A stretch of 64,000 bases of DNA from Psychrobacter urativorans. Its GTDB lineage: Bacteria; Pseudomonadota; Gammaproteobacteria; Pseudomonadales; Moraxellaceae. The stretch spans positions 211,448 to 275,447 of the forward strand of contig NZ_CAJHBR010000003.1 of NCBI RefSeq assembly GCF_904846695.1, in the 5' to 3' direction. Shown here one piece after another: positions 27,855 through 38,595 of the stretch. Position numbers and translations under genes: made by a program. The notes under the pieces are model-generated. The model worked only from the letters and a program-made list of their open reading frames with translations. It ran no database searches and was not told the DNA's origin. Each line of letters opens with the position of its first letter. Position 1 is the first letter of the stretch.

Positions 27855-30281
27855 TTAGAACGTACTACCGATTTGGAACTGAACTTTTTCTGTCTGATCG
27901 CCTTCTTTGTCACCAAATGGCACTGCATAGCTGATTGAGACTGGGCCAATCGGCGTGTACCAAGTGACACCAGCACCCGCACTAAAGCGCATCTTATTGT
28001 CTTGTTGCAGCAATGGCACACCCGTATCAGTACCCTTAACAGGATCGATAAAGGTACGGTTTTCTCTATCTGAAGTGTCAAAGACTTGTCCACCCTCGGC
28101 AAACAGTACTGGACGCACTTGATCAGCCCAATCAGCCTTAAACGGTAATGGCAAAATCAGCTCAGCCCCGAAGCTAGCTAATGCATTACCGCCCACTTCT
28201 TCATCTCTAAGACGATCACGACCACTGATTGCATCACTATAGGCTTTAGATCTAGGGCCTAAACTTGAAGACTCATAACCACGCACTGAGCCATAACCAC
28301 CAGCATAGAAGTTTTCATAAAATGGTAAATTGTTACCATAGCCAAGCTTAGTATAGCCACGCGCTACCCAGTCTTTATAGATAGGATAATAGATGTTGCC
28401 GCGATAAATGAGCTTTTGGAAGCTAGAATCACCAAGACCGATAGTACCGTCTACCGTATGGCTCATACCTTTGGTTGGGAATACCGGACGATCTAGAGTG
28501 CTATAGTCCCATCCTAATAATAAATTATAGGTGGTATAGTCATTCTTAAAGGTAGAAACGCCATCGATAAGTTCACCGGCATCATCTCTAACAGCGTCAA
28601 CTGTGCCACCACTTTCAAGGATACGATCGACGTTGACTACCCCAAGGTTGCGGCCGCCACGTACCGTGGTATTATCGATGTTAAGACCGGCACTAACTCT
28701 TTTAGTCTCATCAACTGGATAGCTGTAGTTCAGCGTACCACCGTACGAATCAGTCACATAGTTGCTTACGTTTCGATCATCGAATTTGGTTTCGCGATAA
28801 TAAGCACTAATACCTTGCGAGACACCATTTTCAGTAAAGTAAGGGTCGGTATACCCTAAGCTATAAGAATCACGAGTTTCTGAACGTGATAAAGCGGCTT
28901 TTACTCGGTTACCAGTACCCATAAAGTTATTTTGGGTCAAATCTAACTGGAAAGTCACACCACCACTTTGCGAGTAACCAGCAGCGATCGTTGAGCTACC
29001 AGAGGGCTGCTCAACAACAGTGTAGTTAATATCGATTTGATCAGGCTGATTAGGTACTGGTTTAACATCAGCTTTAACGTCTTTAAAGAAGCCGGTGCGT
29101 AACAAGCGAGTACGTGACAGCTGGATCTTTTCATTAGAAGCTAAAGCCCCTTCTAACTGACGCATTTCACGGCGCAATACTTCATCTTTAGTACGTAGAT
29201 TGCCATTAAAGTTGATACGGCGCACATAGATTGGTCGTGCCGGATCAATATAGTAATCGACATCGACGACCTTAGTTTCATCATTAATGCGTGGCACAGG
29301 ACGGATTTGGGCTAAGTAAAAGCCTTCGTTACCATAGCGGCTTTTTAATGCTGAAGTTGTCGCGTCTAGCTGAGCTTGTGAGTATTTATCTTTAGGGGCA
29401 AAAGTTACTAGATCTTTGAGTTCTGCCGTATCGAATGTTGGCTTACCTAAGAAACTGATATCACCGAACTGGTATTGCGCGCCCTCTGTTAAGCTGATTT
29501 CAATGAATACACTACTCTTATCTTCACTGATGTTTAACACAGCGTTGTCTACTGAAAAGCGTACATAACCATCATTCTGATATAGCGCAGTCAAATTCTC
29601 TAAACTGGCCGCCAGCTTTTCTTGCGCATAGCGATCAGATTTAGATAATGCGCGCGTCCATGAAGACTCTTTTAGCGCAAACGCATCTCTTATCTGTTTG
29701 TCACTAAAGTGGCTATTACCAATAATATTGATATCAACTACTTTTGAGGGCTTACCTTCAATAAAGCGTATGTCTAACTTGACACGGTTACCATCAAGTA
29801 CTGTTTGATCAACCTCGATATTACTATTGTAATAGCCTTGGCTGATATATTGCTGCTGTAACTCATTAGCAACCCCTTGTAGCGTGGCTTGTTTCAGCAC
29901 ATCGCCTACAGACAGACCAGCGTTATCTAAACCTTGGGTCAGGCCTTCTTTAGGGATAAGCTTGTTACCCTCAAAGTTTACTTCAGCGATGACTGGACGC
30001 TCAACTACTTCAAAACGTAGCCGATTACCTTCAACACGGCTTTGAATATTGGCAAAGTTTTCAGTAGCATACAGAGCTTTAATACTGGCCGCAAGACTGC
30101 TATCAGTGACGGTATCACCCACTGAAATAGGCAACACAGGATAGAGGCTATCAGGGGTCAGACGCTGTAAGCCTGTAAAACCAATATCGGTCGCTACAAA
30201 ATCTGCAGCTTGTGCCGATACACTCATCATTGCTACCACTAACGGCAACCCAGCCGCACTCATAAATAAAGGCGTACGCAT
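27855..30281 (-). CDS. bamA: Outer-membrane protein assembly factor BamA
   Basis: Central Omp85 barrel that folds and inserts outer-membrane proteins delivered by SurA. 808 residues, normal. Signal peptide cleaved after VSAQA. Five POTRA domains (about 22-420) begin DIGFTGLQRLTPDSLYPVL. The C-terminal barrel carries the loop-6 motif as VRGYESSSLGPR and ends with the expected aromatic (QFQIGSTF). ATG at 30281 is preferred over GTG at 30287, with GGAT about eight bases upstream. A 264-base leader separates it from rseP and holds a 9-bp hairpin (30343-30351 with 30364-30372), so a promoter of its own is likely. Confidence 0.96.
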   Translation of the reverse strand: MRTPLFMSAAGLPLVVAMMSVSAQAADFVATDIGFTGLQRLTPDSLYPVLPISVGDTVTDSSLAASIKALYATENFANIQSRVEGNRLRFEVVERPVIAEVNFEGNKLIPKEGLTQGLDNAGLSVGDVLKQATLQGVANELQQQYISQGYYNSNIEVDQTVLDGNRVKLDIRFIEGKPSKVVDINIIGNSHFSDKQIRDAFALKESSWTRALSKSDRYAQEKLAASLENLTALYQNDGYVRFSVDNAVLNISEDKSSVFIEISLTEGAQYQFGDISFLGKPTFDTAELKDLVTFAPKDKYSQAQLDATTSALKSRYGNEGFYLAQIRPVPRINDETKVVDVDYYIDPARPIYVRRINFNGNLRTKDEVLRREMRQLEGALASNEKIQLSRTRLLRTGFFKDVKADVKPVPNQPDQIDINYTVVEQPSGSSTIAAGYSQSGGVTFQLDLTQNNFMGTGNRVKAALSRSETRDSYSLGYTDPYFTENGVSQGISAYYRETKFDDRNVSNYVTDSYGGTLNYSYPVDETKRVSAGLNIDNTTVRGGRNLGVVNVDRILESGGTVDAVRDDAGELIDGVSTFKNDYTTYNLLLGWDYSTLDRPVFPTKGMSHTVDGTIGLGDSSFQKLIYRGNIYYPIYKDWVARGYTKLGYGNNLPFYENFYAGGYGSVRGYESSSLGPRSKAYSDAISGRDRLRDEEVGGNALASFGAELILPLPFKADWADQVRPVLFAEGGQVFDTSDRENRTFIDPVKGTDTGVPLLQQDNKMRFSAGAGVTWYTPIGPVSISYAVPFGDKEGDQTEKVQFQIGSTF

Positions 30282-30545
30282 AAACACTATCCGTCAATAA
30301 AAAACTTGCTAAAGTTAAGTTAAAAAGTGTATTTCGTCAGACTCGATAAGTAAAAAACCAACAACTTATCGAAGTAGGACTCAAGACACTGTATATAAAA
30401 CGCAGGATAAAATAAACTAAAAATTATTATTAGTACAGTTTTAGGGACAGATCTTGCCAGGTCTATAGCACTCATCAGCGCAACATTATACCTACTACAG
30501 ACGTTAATGTGGCGCATTTTGACCAGTTCTCATCACTAACAATGA

Positions 30546-31922
30546 TCAAAAAAGCCGACTAATATCATTACCAATTGCTAACACCATGAAACCTAACAGT
30601 AAGAGTAGGCCTATATTAAAACCAGCAATCTGGAAACTCTCTGACAACGGCTTACCACGGATCAGCTCGATAACATAATAGACAATATGCCCACCATCTA
30701 ACACCGGAATAGGTAATAGATTGAGTACTGCCAAACTAAGACTGATCAAAGCTGCCGTAGATAATACCATCTCCCAACTGATGTCAAAGCTTTGCTTGGC
30801 TACTTTGGCAATAGTAATCGGACCAGATAAATTATCGAGACCAATCATTCCTGAGAGCATTTTGCCCATAGAGTCGATAGTCATTACGGCTAGCTGCTCA
30901 GTCTTTTGGAATGATTTAACTAGTGCTTCACCAGGACCATAAACTATAGTCGTTTTAAACTCATCAGGGACAACGATTTCAGACTGGGCAACCATCGCCC
31001 CAATCTGACCAAAATCATTACCTAAATTGTTTTTTTTACCTTGCGGCATAATTTTTAGCTCTACTGGCTTATCATTACGCAATACGCTAAAGCTCAATAA
31101 TACCTCAGGGCTATCGCGAATAATGCGAGTAACGCTAATCCAATCCGTTACAGGGGTGCCATTGATCGCTGTGATTTTATCACCTACTTTCATACCTTGT
31201 AGACTAGCAGCGCCATCAACACTCAACTCCCCTACGATCGGCGCAATATTAGGCTGCCAAGGTAACATACCAAAGCTGCTTAATGCATCCTTACCTTGGT
31301 CATTGCCTTGCATAAATCGCTTTACAGGCGCTTGATAAGTAGTAGCTGGTTTAGTAGCATCAGTAGCTGATTGTAAGGTGACACTGACGTTATCCGTCTC
31401 GCCCATACGTCCAGCCAGCCGATAATTAATACCTTCCCAAGTCTGTACTTTATGACCATCAATAGCGACAATCTTGTCTCCTGCTGGCAGCTGCGCACTC
31501 GCTGCTGGCGTATTGGGCAGTACTTGGCCAATAGTAGTGGCTAGCTGCTCTGATGGGGTCATAAATAACACCCAAAATAGGCCAATAGCAATAATAAAGT
31601 TCATGATCGGGCCAGCGGCGACTATGGCTATTTTCTTTAGAGGATGTTGCCTATTAAAGGCTAAATGCAGATCTTCTTTTGCCACTGCACCTTCGCGCTC
31701 ATCAAGCATTTTTACATAGCCACCTAAAGGCAATGCAGAAATACGATAGTCGATACCACTGCGCTTACTAGTCCAGCCCGCCAGCTTAGGACCAAAGCCG
31801 ATAGAATAGGTCAATACCTTGACACCACAAAGTCGAGCCACTATGTAATGACCCCACTCATGCAATGCAATCAGAGGGCCTAGCACAAAAATTGCCGCTA
31901 ATAGCGTTAACAAAAATGTCAT
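30546..31922 (-). CDS. rseP: RIP zinc metalloprotease RseP
   Basis: Intramembrane site-2 protease, which in E. coli cleaves RseA to release sigma-E when outer-membrane assembly fails. 458 residues. The zinc site HEWGH is in the first helix (H21, E22, H25). Two PDZ domains cover about residues 110-310. The third zinc ligand is in the LDGGH motif near 400 (LPIPVLDGGHIVYYVIE). Located between dxr (45 bases) and bamA as in most proteobacteria. Confidence 0.95.
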   Translation of the reverse strand: MTFLLTLLAAIFVLGPLIALHEWGHYIVARLCGVKVLTYSIGFGPKLAGWTSKRSGIDYRISALPLGGYVKMLDEREGAVAKEDLHLAFNRQHPLKKIAIVAAGPIMNFIIAIGLFWVLFMTPSEQLATTIGQVLPNTPAASAQLPAGDKIVAIDGHKVQTWEGINYRLAGRMGETDNVSVTLQSATDATKPATTYQAPVKRFMQGNDQGKDALSSFGMLPWQPNIAPIVGELSVDGAASLQGMKVGDKITAINGTPVTDWISVTRIIRDSPEVLLSFSVLRNDKPVELKIMPQGKKNNLGNDFGQIGAMVAQSEIVVPDEFKTTIVYGPGEALVKSFQKTEQLAVMTIDSMGKMLSGMIGLDNLSGPITIAKVAKQSFDISWEMVLSTAALISLSLAVLNLLPIPVLDGGHIVYYVIELIRGKPLSESFQIAGFNIGLLLLLGFMVLAIGNDISRLF

Positions 31923-31967
31923 GAGCCGCTCTCAATTAAAGGACTTAAGGGTAACAAGAAAGAAGCT

Positions 31968-33170
31968 CTAAAGCATTTGCATAACTAAGCTTTCAGTATA
32001 GTGCCTAGCCAAGCTATCTATCGCTAAAATGTCATCGATATCCGCATCAGCGCTTAGCGTTGACGCTTTTACTTCGCTCAAAGCTTGCTCGTTAATGCTA
32101 GCGATATCGGTTAAACGCACTTTACCTTGCAAAAAAGCCTCTACTGCAATCTCGTTTGCCGCATTTAGAATAATAGTCGCTTGAGTACCCGCTTGCATAG
32201 CTTGACGAGCCAAACGCAAACAAGCAAATTTCTGCAAGTCGGGCTTGATAAATTCTAGACCGCTTAGCGTATACAAATCTAAGGGCTGCGAGCCGCTAGC
32301 GATACGTTGCGGATAGCTGAGCGCATGGGCAATAGGCGTCTTCATGTCCGGACTACCTAGCTGTGCTAAAAAGCTACCATCGCTATATTCTACCATTGAG
32401 TGAATGATACTTTGTGGATGAATAACCACATTTATCTTGCTCTCTGGTAGATCGAATAAATGACAAGCTTCTATTAGCTCCAGTCCTTTATTCATCATCG
32501 TTGCTGAATCAACAGATATCTTTTGGCCCATTGACCAGTTTGGATGCTTAACTGCCTCGGCTACCCCTGCTTGCTGCATCTGCGCAAACGACTGCTGTAA
32601 AAATGGTCCACCAGAAGCGGTCAACCACAGCTTACGTACTCCGTGGCTACTGTCATGAATTTGGGTGTTATCTTGCTGAATAGTGGCAGGTAAACACTGA
32701 AAGATAGCATTGTGCTCAGAGTCTATCGGTAATAAGGTGGCGTGATGAGTCTTGACTGCTTTTATCATCACTTGTCCGGCCATTACCAACGCTTCTTTGT
32801 TAGCGAGCAGAATACGCTTGCCCGCGCGAGCTGCCGCTAATGTAGAAGGCAATCCTGCGGCACCAACGATAGCAGCAACGACCGTATCGACTTGGCTGTC
32901 AGTGGCAACATCGATCAAACCTTGCGTGCCACCGACTACCTCGGCAGTCAATCCAGCCTGCTTGAGACGTTTAGCAAAATCGTCCACTGCTTCAGTCGGC
33001 ACTGCTACCCGCTTAGGCTTAAACTGCTGACATAACTTCAGGAGCTTATCCAAGCGCTGATGGCCTGATAAAGCATAGACTTCATAGTCTTGTAGATGTT
33101 CAGCCAATATCGCTAAAGTGCTGTTGCCTATTGAGCCAGTTGCGCCTAGTACCGCGATGCGTTGGGTCAT
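31968..33170 (-). CDS. dxr: 1-deoxy-D-xylulose 5-phosphate reductoisomerase
   Basis: Second step of the MEP isoprenoid pathway, target of fosmidomycin. 400 residues. NADPH-binding VLGATGSIGNSTLAIL at the N-terminus; ANKEALVMAG, then LPIDSEHNAIFQCL (metal ligands) and TASGGPF in the middle. WSMGQKISVDSATMMNKGLE provides the third metal ligand. All motifs intact. Its product line feeds UppS, two genes upstream, and ubiquinone. Confidence 0.96.
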   Translation of the reverse strand: MTQRIAVLGATGSIGNSTLAILAEHLQDYEVYALSGHQRLDKLLKLCQQFKPKRVAVPTEAVDDFAKRLKQAGLTAEVVGGTQGLIDVATDSQVDTVVAAIVGAAGLPSTLAAARAGKRILLANKEALVMAGQVMIKAVKTHHATLLPIDSEHNAIFQCLPATIQQDNTQIHDSSHGVRKLWLTASGGPFLQQSFAQMQQAGVAEAVKHPNWSMGQKISVDSATMMNKGLELIEACHLFDLPESKINVVIHPQSIIHSMVEYSDGSFLAQLGSPDMKTPIAHALSYPQRIASGSQPLDLYTLSGLEFIKPDLQKFACLRLARQAMQAGTQATIILNAANEIAVEAFLQGKVRLTDIASINEQALSEVKASTLSADADIDDILAIDSLARHYTESLVMQML

Positions 33171-33233
33171 AACTAGTAGTGCCTATGATATCGTCAATTA
33201 ATAAAAGTAGCTGAAATCAGTTACATCTGCAAC

Positions 33234-34043
33234 TTAGACAACTAATAATCCTAGCTGTTGTAAGCCCCAAAATCCTAATGCAAATACAGGTGTAGCAGAC
33301 AGTAATGAGTCAATACGGTCAAGGATACCACCATGACCTGGCAAGATAGTTCCTGAATCTTTTACATTAGCACGACGCTTGAGCATCGACTCAAACAAAT
33401 CACCCAATACCGAAGACAATATTGTCAGCGCTGATAAGCCAATAAAGGCTACTAGCGCCATACCGGTTAACTGTAGTTTGAAAACGCTGATAGCAACGAC
33501 TACTACTAAGCCTGTTACTAAACCGCCAGCCAGTCCTTCCATGCTCTTATTAGGCGAGACATTCGGTGCCATCTTAATGCGACCAAGCTTACGGCCAACA
33601 AAATAAGCCCCACTGTCGGCGCACCAAACCATCAAGAACACGTACATAAGCCACCAAGGTGACGCTTGCCATAAGTAAAACATTGCCGTAATTGAGGCAG
33701 TTAAGATAACCACACCCATCAGGGCTAGGCGCTGGCCATACCATTTTGTATGAGTAGGAAATTTAGTGACCCACGATAGAGCCATCATCCAGATAACTAG
33801 AGACGCTAGCCACCAAGCTACCCAAGTAAATTTGAGCATCAATGAAGCCAAAGTTACTACTAGCACTATCAATACAAACACTATTGGCTGCCGCCATTTC
33901 GGCATTAGCTTAGTCCACTCATGAGCGGCAATCGTCACTCCGATGGCCAGTAATGGAGCGAACAAAACAGGCGTTTGGCTGGCAAATAAAGCAATACCAA
34001 CAATGACAATAAGCACGACTGCTGTTTTAATCCGTTGCCACAT
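33234..34043 (-). CDS. cdsA: Phosphatidate cytidylyltransferase CdsA
   Basis: Makes CDP-diacylglycerol from phosphatidic acid and CTP at the inner membrane. 269 residues, about eight helices. The family signature is at the C-terminal half: WCADSGAYFVGRKLGR, then SPNKSMEGLAGG and GDLFESMLKRRANVKDSGTILPGHGGILDRIDS. AAGG precedes the ATG. Part of the uppS-cdsA-dxr-rseP block. Its product is the precursor for the cardiolipin synthase encoded at 61822. Confidence 0.96.
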   Translation of the reverse strand: MWQRIKTAVVLIVIVGIALFASQTPVLFAPLLAIGVTIAAHEWTKLMPKWRQPIVFVLIVLVVTLASLMLKFTWVAWWLASLVIWMMALSWVTKFPTHTKWYGQRLALMGVVILTASITAMFYLWQASPWWLMYVFLMVWCADSGAYFVGRKLGRIKMAPNVSPNKSMEGLAGGLVTGLVVVVAISVFKLQLTGMALVAFIGLSALTILSSVLGDLFESMLKRRANVKDSGTILPGHGGILDRIDSLLSATPVFALGFWGLQQLGLLVV

Positions 34044-34197
34044 AGTGAGCGAACCTTATAGTTTTATAGTCTTGAATAAAAACATCTATGAATGAAAAAA
34101 TAGCTCTTAATAGCCAACAGTCAGTGAAAGAATGGCAATTAAAGCTGCATTATAACAGCTAATTTGACAGGTTCAGTTACATTGATTGGCTTAGCAA

Positions 34198-34941
34198 TCA
34201 TGATGAGGTCTGTATTTGCTCGCTAGTCTTGCCAAATCGACGCTGACGCTGAGCAAACTCTTTGATCATCGTCGCCAACTCCTCTGCAGCAAAATTCGGC
34301 CACAATGTCTGAGTGAAGAACAGTTCAGCATAAGCGGACTGCCATAACAAGAAGTTCGACAGTCGGTACTCTCCGCCCGTACGAATCAACATATCTACCG
34401 CAGGCGCATCTGCTAATTGGACATATTCGCCCAGCTTTTCTTTATTGATATCTTCGATACGCAGTTGTCCGGCCTGCATTTGCTCAGCTAGCTGCTGGGC
34501 TGCATGAGCGATATCCCATTGACCACCATAGCTGATAGCGATCACTAAGGTCATCGCCTCATAATGAGCCGTCTGAGCTTCAGCATCCGCCATTTGTGTG
34601 CGCAACTCGTCACTCAATAGACTACGATCACCAATAAAGCGTAGTTTAATATGATGCTTTTGCATACGAGGCATTTGCTCATCGATAGTCAGTTTTAATA
34701 ACTGCATCAATAAAGCCACTTCAGCAGGTGGGCGCTGCCAATTCTCACTAGAAAAAGCAAATACCGTCAATACTTTAATACCTACTTCGCGGCAATACTC
34801 AACGATAGGGTCTAGTGCATCTTTACCTTTGCTATGACCTTCGCCCTTCGCTAGGGCATGTTGTTTGCCGTAACGATTATTGCCATCCATGATAATAGCG
34901 ATGTGTTTGGGCTTGAGGTCGATATCGGTTTCTTTCAACAT
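34198..34941 (-). CDS. uppS: Undecaprenyl diphosphate synthase UppS
   Basis: Cis-prenyltransferase that makes the C55 lipid carrier for peptidoglycan. 247 residues. Catalytic Asp19 is in MDGNNRYGK; most bacteria have DGNGRWA, and the DGNNR form is one I associate with Moraxellaceae. Other motifs are normal: FAFSSENWQRP, and RTGGEYRLSNFLLWQSAYAE with the C-terminal substrate-binding Arg residues. The 154-base gap to cdsA is wider than in E. coli, with no terminator seen. Confidence 0.95.
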   Translation of the reverse strand: MLKETDIDLKPKHIAIIMDGNNRYGKQHALAKGEGHSKGKDALDPIVEYCREVGIKVLTVFAFSSENWQRPPAEVALLMQLLKLTIDEQMPRMQKHHIKLRFIGDRSLLSDELRTQMADAEAQTAHYEAMTLVIAISYGGQWDIAHAAQQLAEQMQAGQLRIEDINKEKLGEYVQLADAPAVDMLIRTGGEYRLSNFLLWQSAYAELFFTQTLWPNFAAEELATMIKEFAQRQRRFGKTSEQIQTSS

Positions 34942-35070
34942 TTTAGAACCATTTTAATAGTAATGAAATTCATGAGATAAAAGTTACTTTTTACTACGTA
35001 TCAGCATATTCAGCTTAGTAAGTATGTAAGGTAAATTCAATGATTAACGATTTGTAAGTGCATTAATATT

Positions 35071-35315
35071 ATGTTATTTCATAAGGTGCAATTTTTGGCT
35101 TGATAGCTTGTTTAGCAGTCTCTGCTATGGCTAGTAATACAGTTAACAAACCAGATAATGATAGCGGATTGTTTTTACCGCTTAAACGCCAACCATTAAA
35201 AAACTGGCAACTTAACAAATACAACTTGCAAGAGACCAGTCCTTATTTAACTATTGATGTAGCGCTTTTACAGCGTTGTTTACACTGCCATCAAATCAAT
35301 TTCTTTTTTACTTAG
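35071..35315 (+). pseudogene. Possible frameshifted remnant of a small exported protein
   Basis: From ATG 35071 a short frame reads MLFHKVQFLA and stops at TGA. Shifting by one base just before the stop, next to a T5 run (35092-35096), continues as LIACLAVSAMASNTVNKP and onwards to 35315. Joined, this resembles a signal peptide (basic start, hydrophobic core, AMA site) and a mature part of about 55 residues ending in CLHC. The 3' end overlaps the last codons of frr on the other strand, which argues against a functional gene. It occupies most of the 338-base gap between uppS and frr. It may be chance. Confidence 0.22.
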
Positions 35316-35834
35316 ACGGCTATCGATAGTTTCGATATATTTGTCAGTGATTTTTTGGATTTCATCACTAGCACGGTGCTCGTCATCTTCTGATATTTCT
35401 TTTTCTTTTGCCAATTCTTTGATGTCATTCATCATATCACGGCGTACATTACGGATAGAAACTCGGCTGTTTTCAGCCTCACCGCGTGCTAATTTTTGCA
35501 TGTCACGACGGGTTTCTTCGGTCAATGATGGCATAGGAACTCGGATAACATCGGCAGTCATCGGGTTCAAACCTAAATCGGCTTCACGAATGGCCTTATC
35601 TACTGCTTGTATCATAGTGCGATCGAACGGCTGTACTAATAGCGTGCGTGAATCTTCAACGTTGACGCTAGCCACTTGGTTCAAAGGCGTAGCAGCACCA
35701 TAATAGCTGACCATAATACCTGATAACATACCTGGATGCGCACGTCCAGTACGGACCTTACTAAAGGTGCTTTCTAGCGCCTCTAAGGTTTTTTGCATGC
35801 GCGCTTCGCCTTCTTGCTTAATCTCTTTAATCAT
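35280..35834 (-). CDS. frr: Ribosome recycling factor
   Basis: Splits the post-termination ribosome together with EF-G. 184 residues, standard. Begins [20 protein letters not shown]. It contains [11 protein letters not shown] in the long helix, [14 protein letters not shown] in the beta domain, and [18 protein letters not shown] in the third helix. AAGGA is seven bases before the ATG. Lies downstream of pyrH by 127 bases, the common gammaproteobacterial order. Confidence 0.97.
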   Translation of the reverse strand: MIKEIKQEGEARMQKTLEALESTFSKVRTGRAHPGMLSGIMVSYYGAATPLNQVASVNVEDSRTLLVQPFDRTMIQAVDKAIREADLGLNPMTADVIRVPMPSLTEETRRDMQKLARGEAENSRVSIRNVRRDMMNDIKELAKEKEISEDDEHRASDEIQKITDKYIETIDSRLSKKEIDLMAV

Positions 35835-35961
35835 GTCGTTGTCCTTATTTATCGCTAACGATAATATGCTATGTTATTGGTTTTTATTTTGAATAATGGT
35901 TTATAAAATAGTAGCTTATTAATTAACCGCTTCGTGGCTATGTAGCTATATGGCTATTCAC

Positions 35962-36687
35962 TTAGTGATAGACTCTTGTGCCTTCATTTTCGCCCATAAC
36001 TACATTTAGCAAAGCGTTCGGTTTAGTCATATCGAAGACTTGCAAGGGTACATTATGCTCACGACATAAAGCGATAGCCGTCAAATCCATTACCCCAAGC
36101 TTTTGCTCTAGCACTTCATCAAAAGTTAAACCGTCATATTTAACCGCATCACTATGCAAGCTTGGGTCTTTATCATAGACCCCATCAACTTTAGTGGCTT
36201 TTAGAATCAGACCCGCTTCAATCTCAATACCACGTAGGCAAGCTGCCGTATCGGTAGTAAAGAAAGGGTTGCCAGTACCAGCAACGAAAATACAAACTTC
36301 GCCGTTTTTGAGGTAGCGAATAGCATTACGGCTGCTGTAGCTTTCGGTAACTTCACCAATAGGCAACGCTGACATCAGGCGGGTTTTAATATTACGACGC
36401 TCAAGCGCATCACGCATAGCTAAACCATTCATCACGGTTGCTAACATACCCATTTGGTCGCCAGTTACTCGGCCAACTAGGCCTTCTTTTTGTAATTGTG
36501 CGCCACGATATAAGTTACCACCGCCAACTACGATCCCTACTTGTACTCCAAGACCACGCAAATGGGCGATGGATAAACTCATATTATCGAGCACTTCACT
36601 ATCAATACCCATCTCTTTGCCACCTGCTAAGGCTTCGCCTGAGAGTTTAAGCAAAATGCGCGAGTAACGAGGGTTCTTGTCAGACAT
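35962..36687 (-). CDS. pyrH: Uridylate kinase PyrH
   Basis: Phosphorylates UMP to UDP; hexameric and UTP-inhibited in bacteria. 241 residues. N-terminal [11 protein letters not shown], then [47 protein letters not shown] and [11 protein letters not shown] are all present. AAGG precedes the ATG. In many relatives rpsB-tsf lie upstream; here the upstream neighbour is rimO, so the block is rearranged or rpsB-tsf are elsewhere. Confidence 0.97.
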   Translation of the reverse strand: MSDKNPRYSRILLKLSGEALAGGKEMGIDSEVLDNMSLSIAHLRGLGVQVGIVVGGGNLYRGAQLQKEGLVGRVTGDQMGMLATVMNGLAMRDALERRNIKTRLMSALPIGEVTESYSSRNAIRYLKNGEVCIFVAGTGNPFFTTDTAACLRGIEIEAGLILKATKVDGVYDKDPSLHSDAVKYDGLTFDEVLEQKLGVMDLTAIALCREHNVPLQVFDMTKPNALLNVVMGENEGTRVYH

Positions 36688-36850
36688 GAGGGTACCTTTT
36701 ATAGTTGAACACCAATATTAGGGTTAAATGTAAATATTATAATAATAAACACTTAGATACAGCAAACAAATTGCGCTAATTGTAGCAAAAACTACCGACT
36801 ATTGGGCAATTTTCCTTTAGCGCATTATTGCCAGCAAATACTAGCAATGC

Positions 36851-38452
36851 CTAGGCTTTATAACTGGCAAATAAGTCGTACTCGCTAGCATCATCGATAG
36901 TCACCGTTAATAACTGACCGACTTGCACGTTAGCAGTAATGTTATCGACATAGACGTGGCCGTCAATTTCAGGCGCATCGGCATAACTACGGCAAATAGC
37001 GATGTTCTCTTCGCTATCGATTTCATCGACTAACACGGTTAAAGTCCTGCCAATTTTCTCTTGCAGCTTTTGGGCAGAGATATCCTGCTGTAGCGCCATA
37101 AAGCGCTCGTAACGTTCCTGCTTAACCGCTTCAGGTACTGGATTAGGCAAGTCATTAGCAACAGCGCCTTCGACTTCTGAATAAGTAAAAGCACCAACGC
37201 GATCAAGGCGAGCTTCAACTAACCAGTCAAGCAGACATTGGAAGTCTTCTTCAGTCTCACCAGGAAAACCAACTACAAAGGTTGAGCGAATGACGATATC
37301 GGGACAAATAGCCCGCCAAGCTTGAATACGAGCTAAAGTATTTTCGCTATGCGCTGGGCGTTTCATCGCCTTTAAGATGCGAGGGCTGGCATGCTGAAAC
37401 GGAATATCTAAGTAAGGCAATAACTTGCCTTCACCCATTAGCTCGACAACTTTATCGACATGAGGATACGGATAAACATAATGCAGACGCACCCAGATGC
37501 CTAGCTGATTCAACGCTTGGCACAAGTCATAAAATTTGGACTTCAGCGGCATTCCGTTCCAAAAACTAGTCTTATATTTCAGATCCAGACCATAAGCAGA
37601 GGTATCTTGCGAGATGATTAGCAGCTCTTTTACCCCAGCATTTTTTAGTGCCATAGCTTCATTCATTACGCTATCAATCGGCCGTGAGACTAAATCGCCA
37701 CGTAAGCTTGGAATGATACAAAAAGTACAGCGATGATTACAGCCTTCTGAAATCTTTAGATAAGCATAATGACTAGGGGTTAATTTAATATCCGCTTCAT
37801 TGATTAAGTCTATCTTGGGATTATATTCATCGGTTAATTCGCGCTTCGGCTTAGGTACATGCAGCGCTACTGCCCTAATTACTTCATCATAAGCATGGGC
37901 ACCAGTCACTGCCAATACCGCAGGATGCATTTTTCTAATCTTGTCCGCCTCTTTACCTAAGCAACCAGTAACAATGACTTTACCGTTTTTGCTAATAGCT
38001 TCACCGATAGCGTCCAGCGATTCTTGTACGGCTGACTCGATAAAGCCACAAGTATTGACTACTACTAAGTCAGCGCCTTCGTAATCACTAGCTACTTGAT
38101 AGCCATCGCGGCTCAGCTCAGTGATAATACGTTCGCTATCTACTAAAGCTTTAGGGCAGCCTAAAGAGACAAAGCCAATTTTTGGTGTAGTGGTCGGTGC
38201 ACTAGCTGTCGCAGCATTAGCACTACTCGCCTCGCCACTTTGACTGATACTACGGTTTTGATTATGATTGGCTTTATGGTGAGTGGCTTTATGAGTGCTG
38301 ACAGGCTCTGTGAGCGACGTCTGACTTTGTGCCGGATTGAATACCGTTACGCTGTCATTAAGTTGCGCTAACGCTACAGACTCTGTAGCTGCTGATGATA
38401 AAGTCGATAGTGACGCTTTCACATCAGTAGATAGTGTAGAAATTTTGGACAT
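36851..38452 (-). CDS. rimO: Ribosomal protein S12 methylthiotransferase RimO
   Basis: Radical SAM enzyme that methylthiolates the conserved Asp of ribosomal protein S12. 533 residues against about 440 in E. coli. The excess is an N-terminal tail of about 90 residues rich in Ser, Thr, Ala and Asn. The catalytic part begins [20 protein letters not shown] with the three cysteines of the first cluster (SLGC, NTCGF, TGCLG). The radical SAM motif is [17 protein letters not shown], and a TRAM domain ends the protein. ATG at 38452 is chosen because AAGG precedes it; the frame extends to 38488 without a site. Confidence 0.93.
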   Translation of the reverse strand: MSKISTLSTDVKASLSTLSSAATESVALAQLNDSVTVFNPAQSQTSLTEPVSTHKATHHKANHNQNRSISQSGEASSANAATASAPTTTPKIGFVSLGCPKALVDSERIITELSRDGYQVASDYEGADLVVVNTCGFIESAVQESLDAIGEAISKNGKVIVTGCLGKEADKIRKMHPAVLAVTGAHAYDEVIRAVALHVPKPKRELTDEYNPKIDLINEADIKLTPSHYAYLKISEGCNHRCTFCIIPSLRGDLVSRPIDSVMNEAMALKNAGVKELLIISQDTSAYGLDLKYKTSFWNGMPLKSKFYDLCQALNQLGIWVRLHYVYPYPHVDKVVELMGEGKLLPYLDIPFQHASPRILKAMKRPAHSENTLARIQAWRAICPDIVIRSTFVVGFPGETEEDFQCLLDWLVEARLDRVGAFTYSEVEGAVANDLPNPVPEAVKQERYERFMALQQDISAQKLQEKIGRTLTVLVDEIDSEENIAICRSYADAPEIDGHVYVDNITANVQVGQLLTVTIDDASEYDLFASYKA

Positions 38453-38595
38453 AGCTGACCTTGCAAGAGATAAATTGGCTGTGCGCATTGTACGTTTTTT
38501 TTGTGATAATCACCAGTTTTGCCGTGCTATGCTGTTGATTTATGGTTAAATAATAGCGTTATTATTCTATTACTCCCTTTATTTAGGCTTTAGTC

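Noticed and set aside
30343..30372. 9-bp hairpin upstream of bamA as a terminator of rseP
   Set aside because: The T run is in the loop, not after the stem, on the minus strand; mentioned only within the bamA entry.
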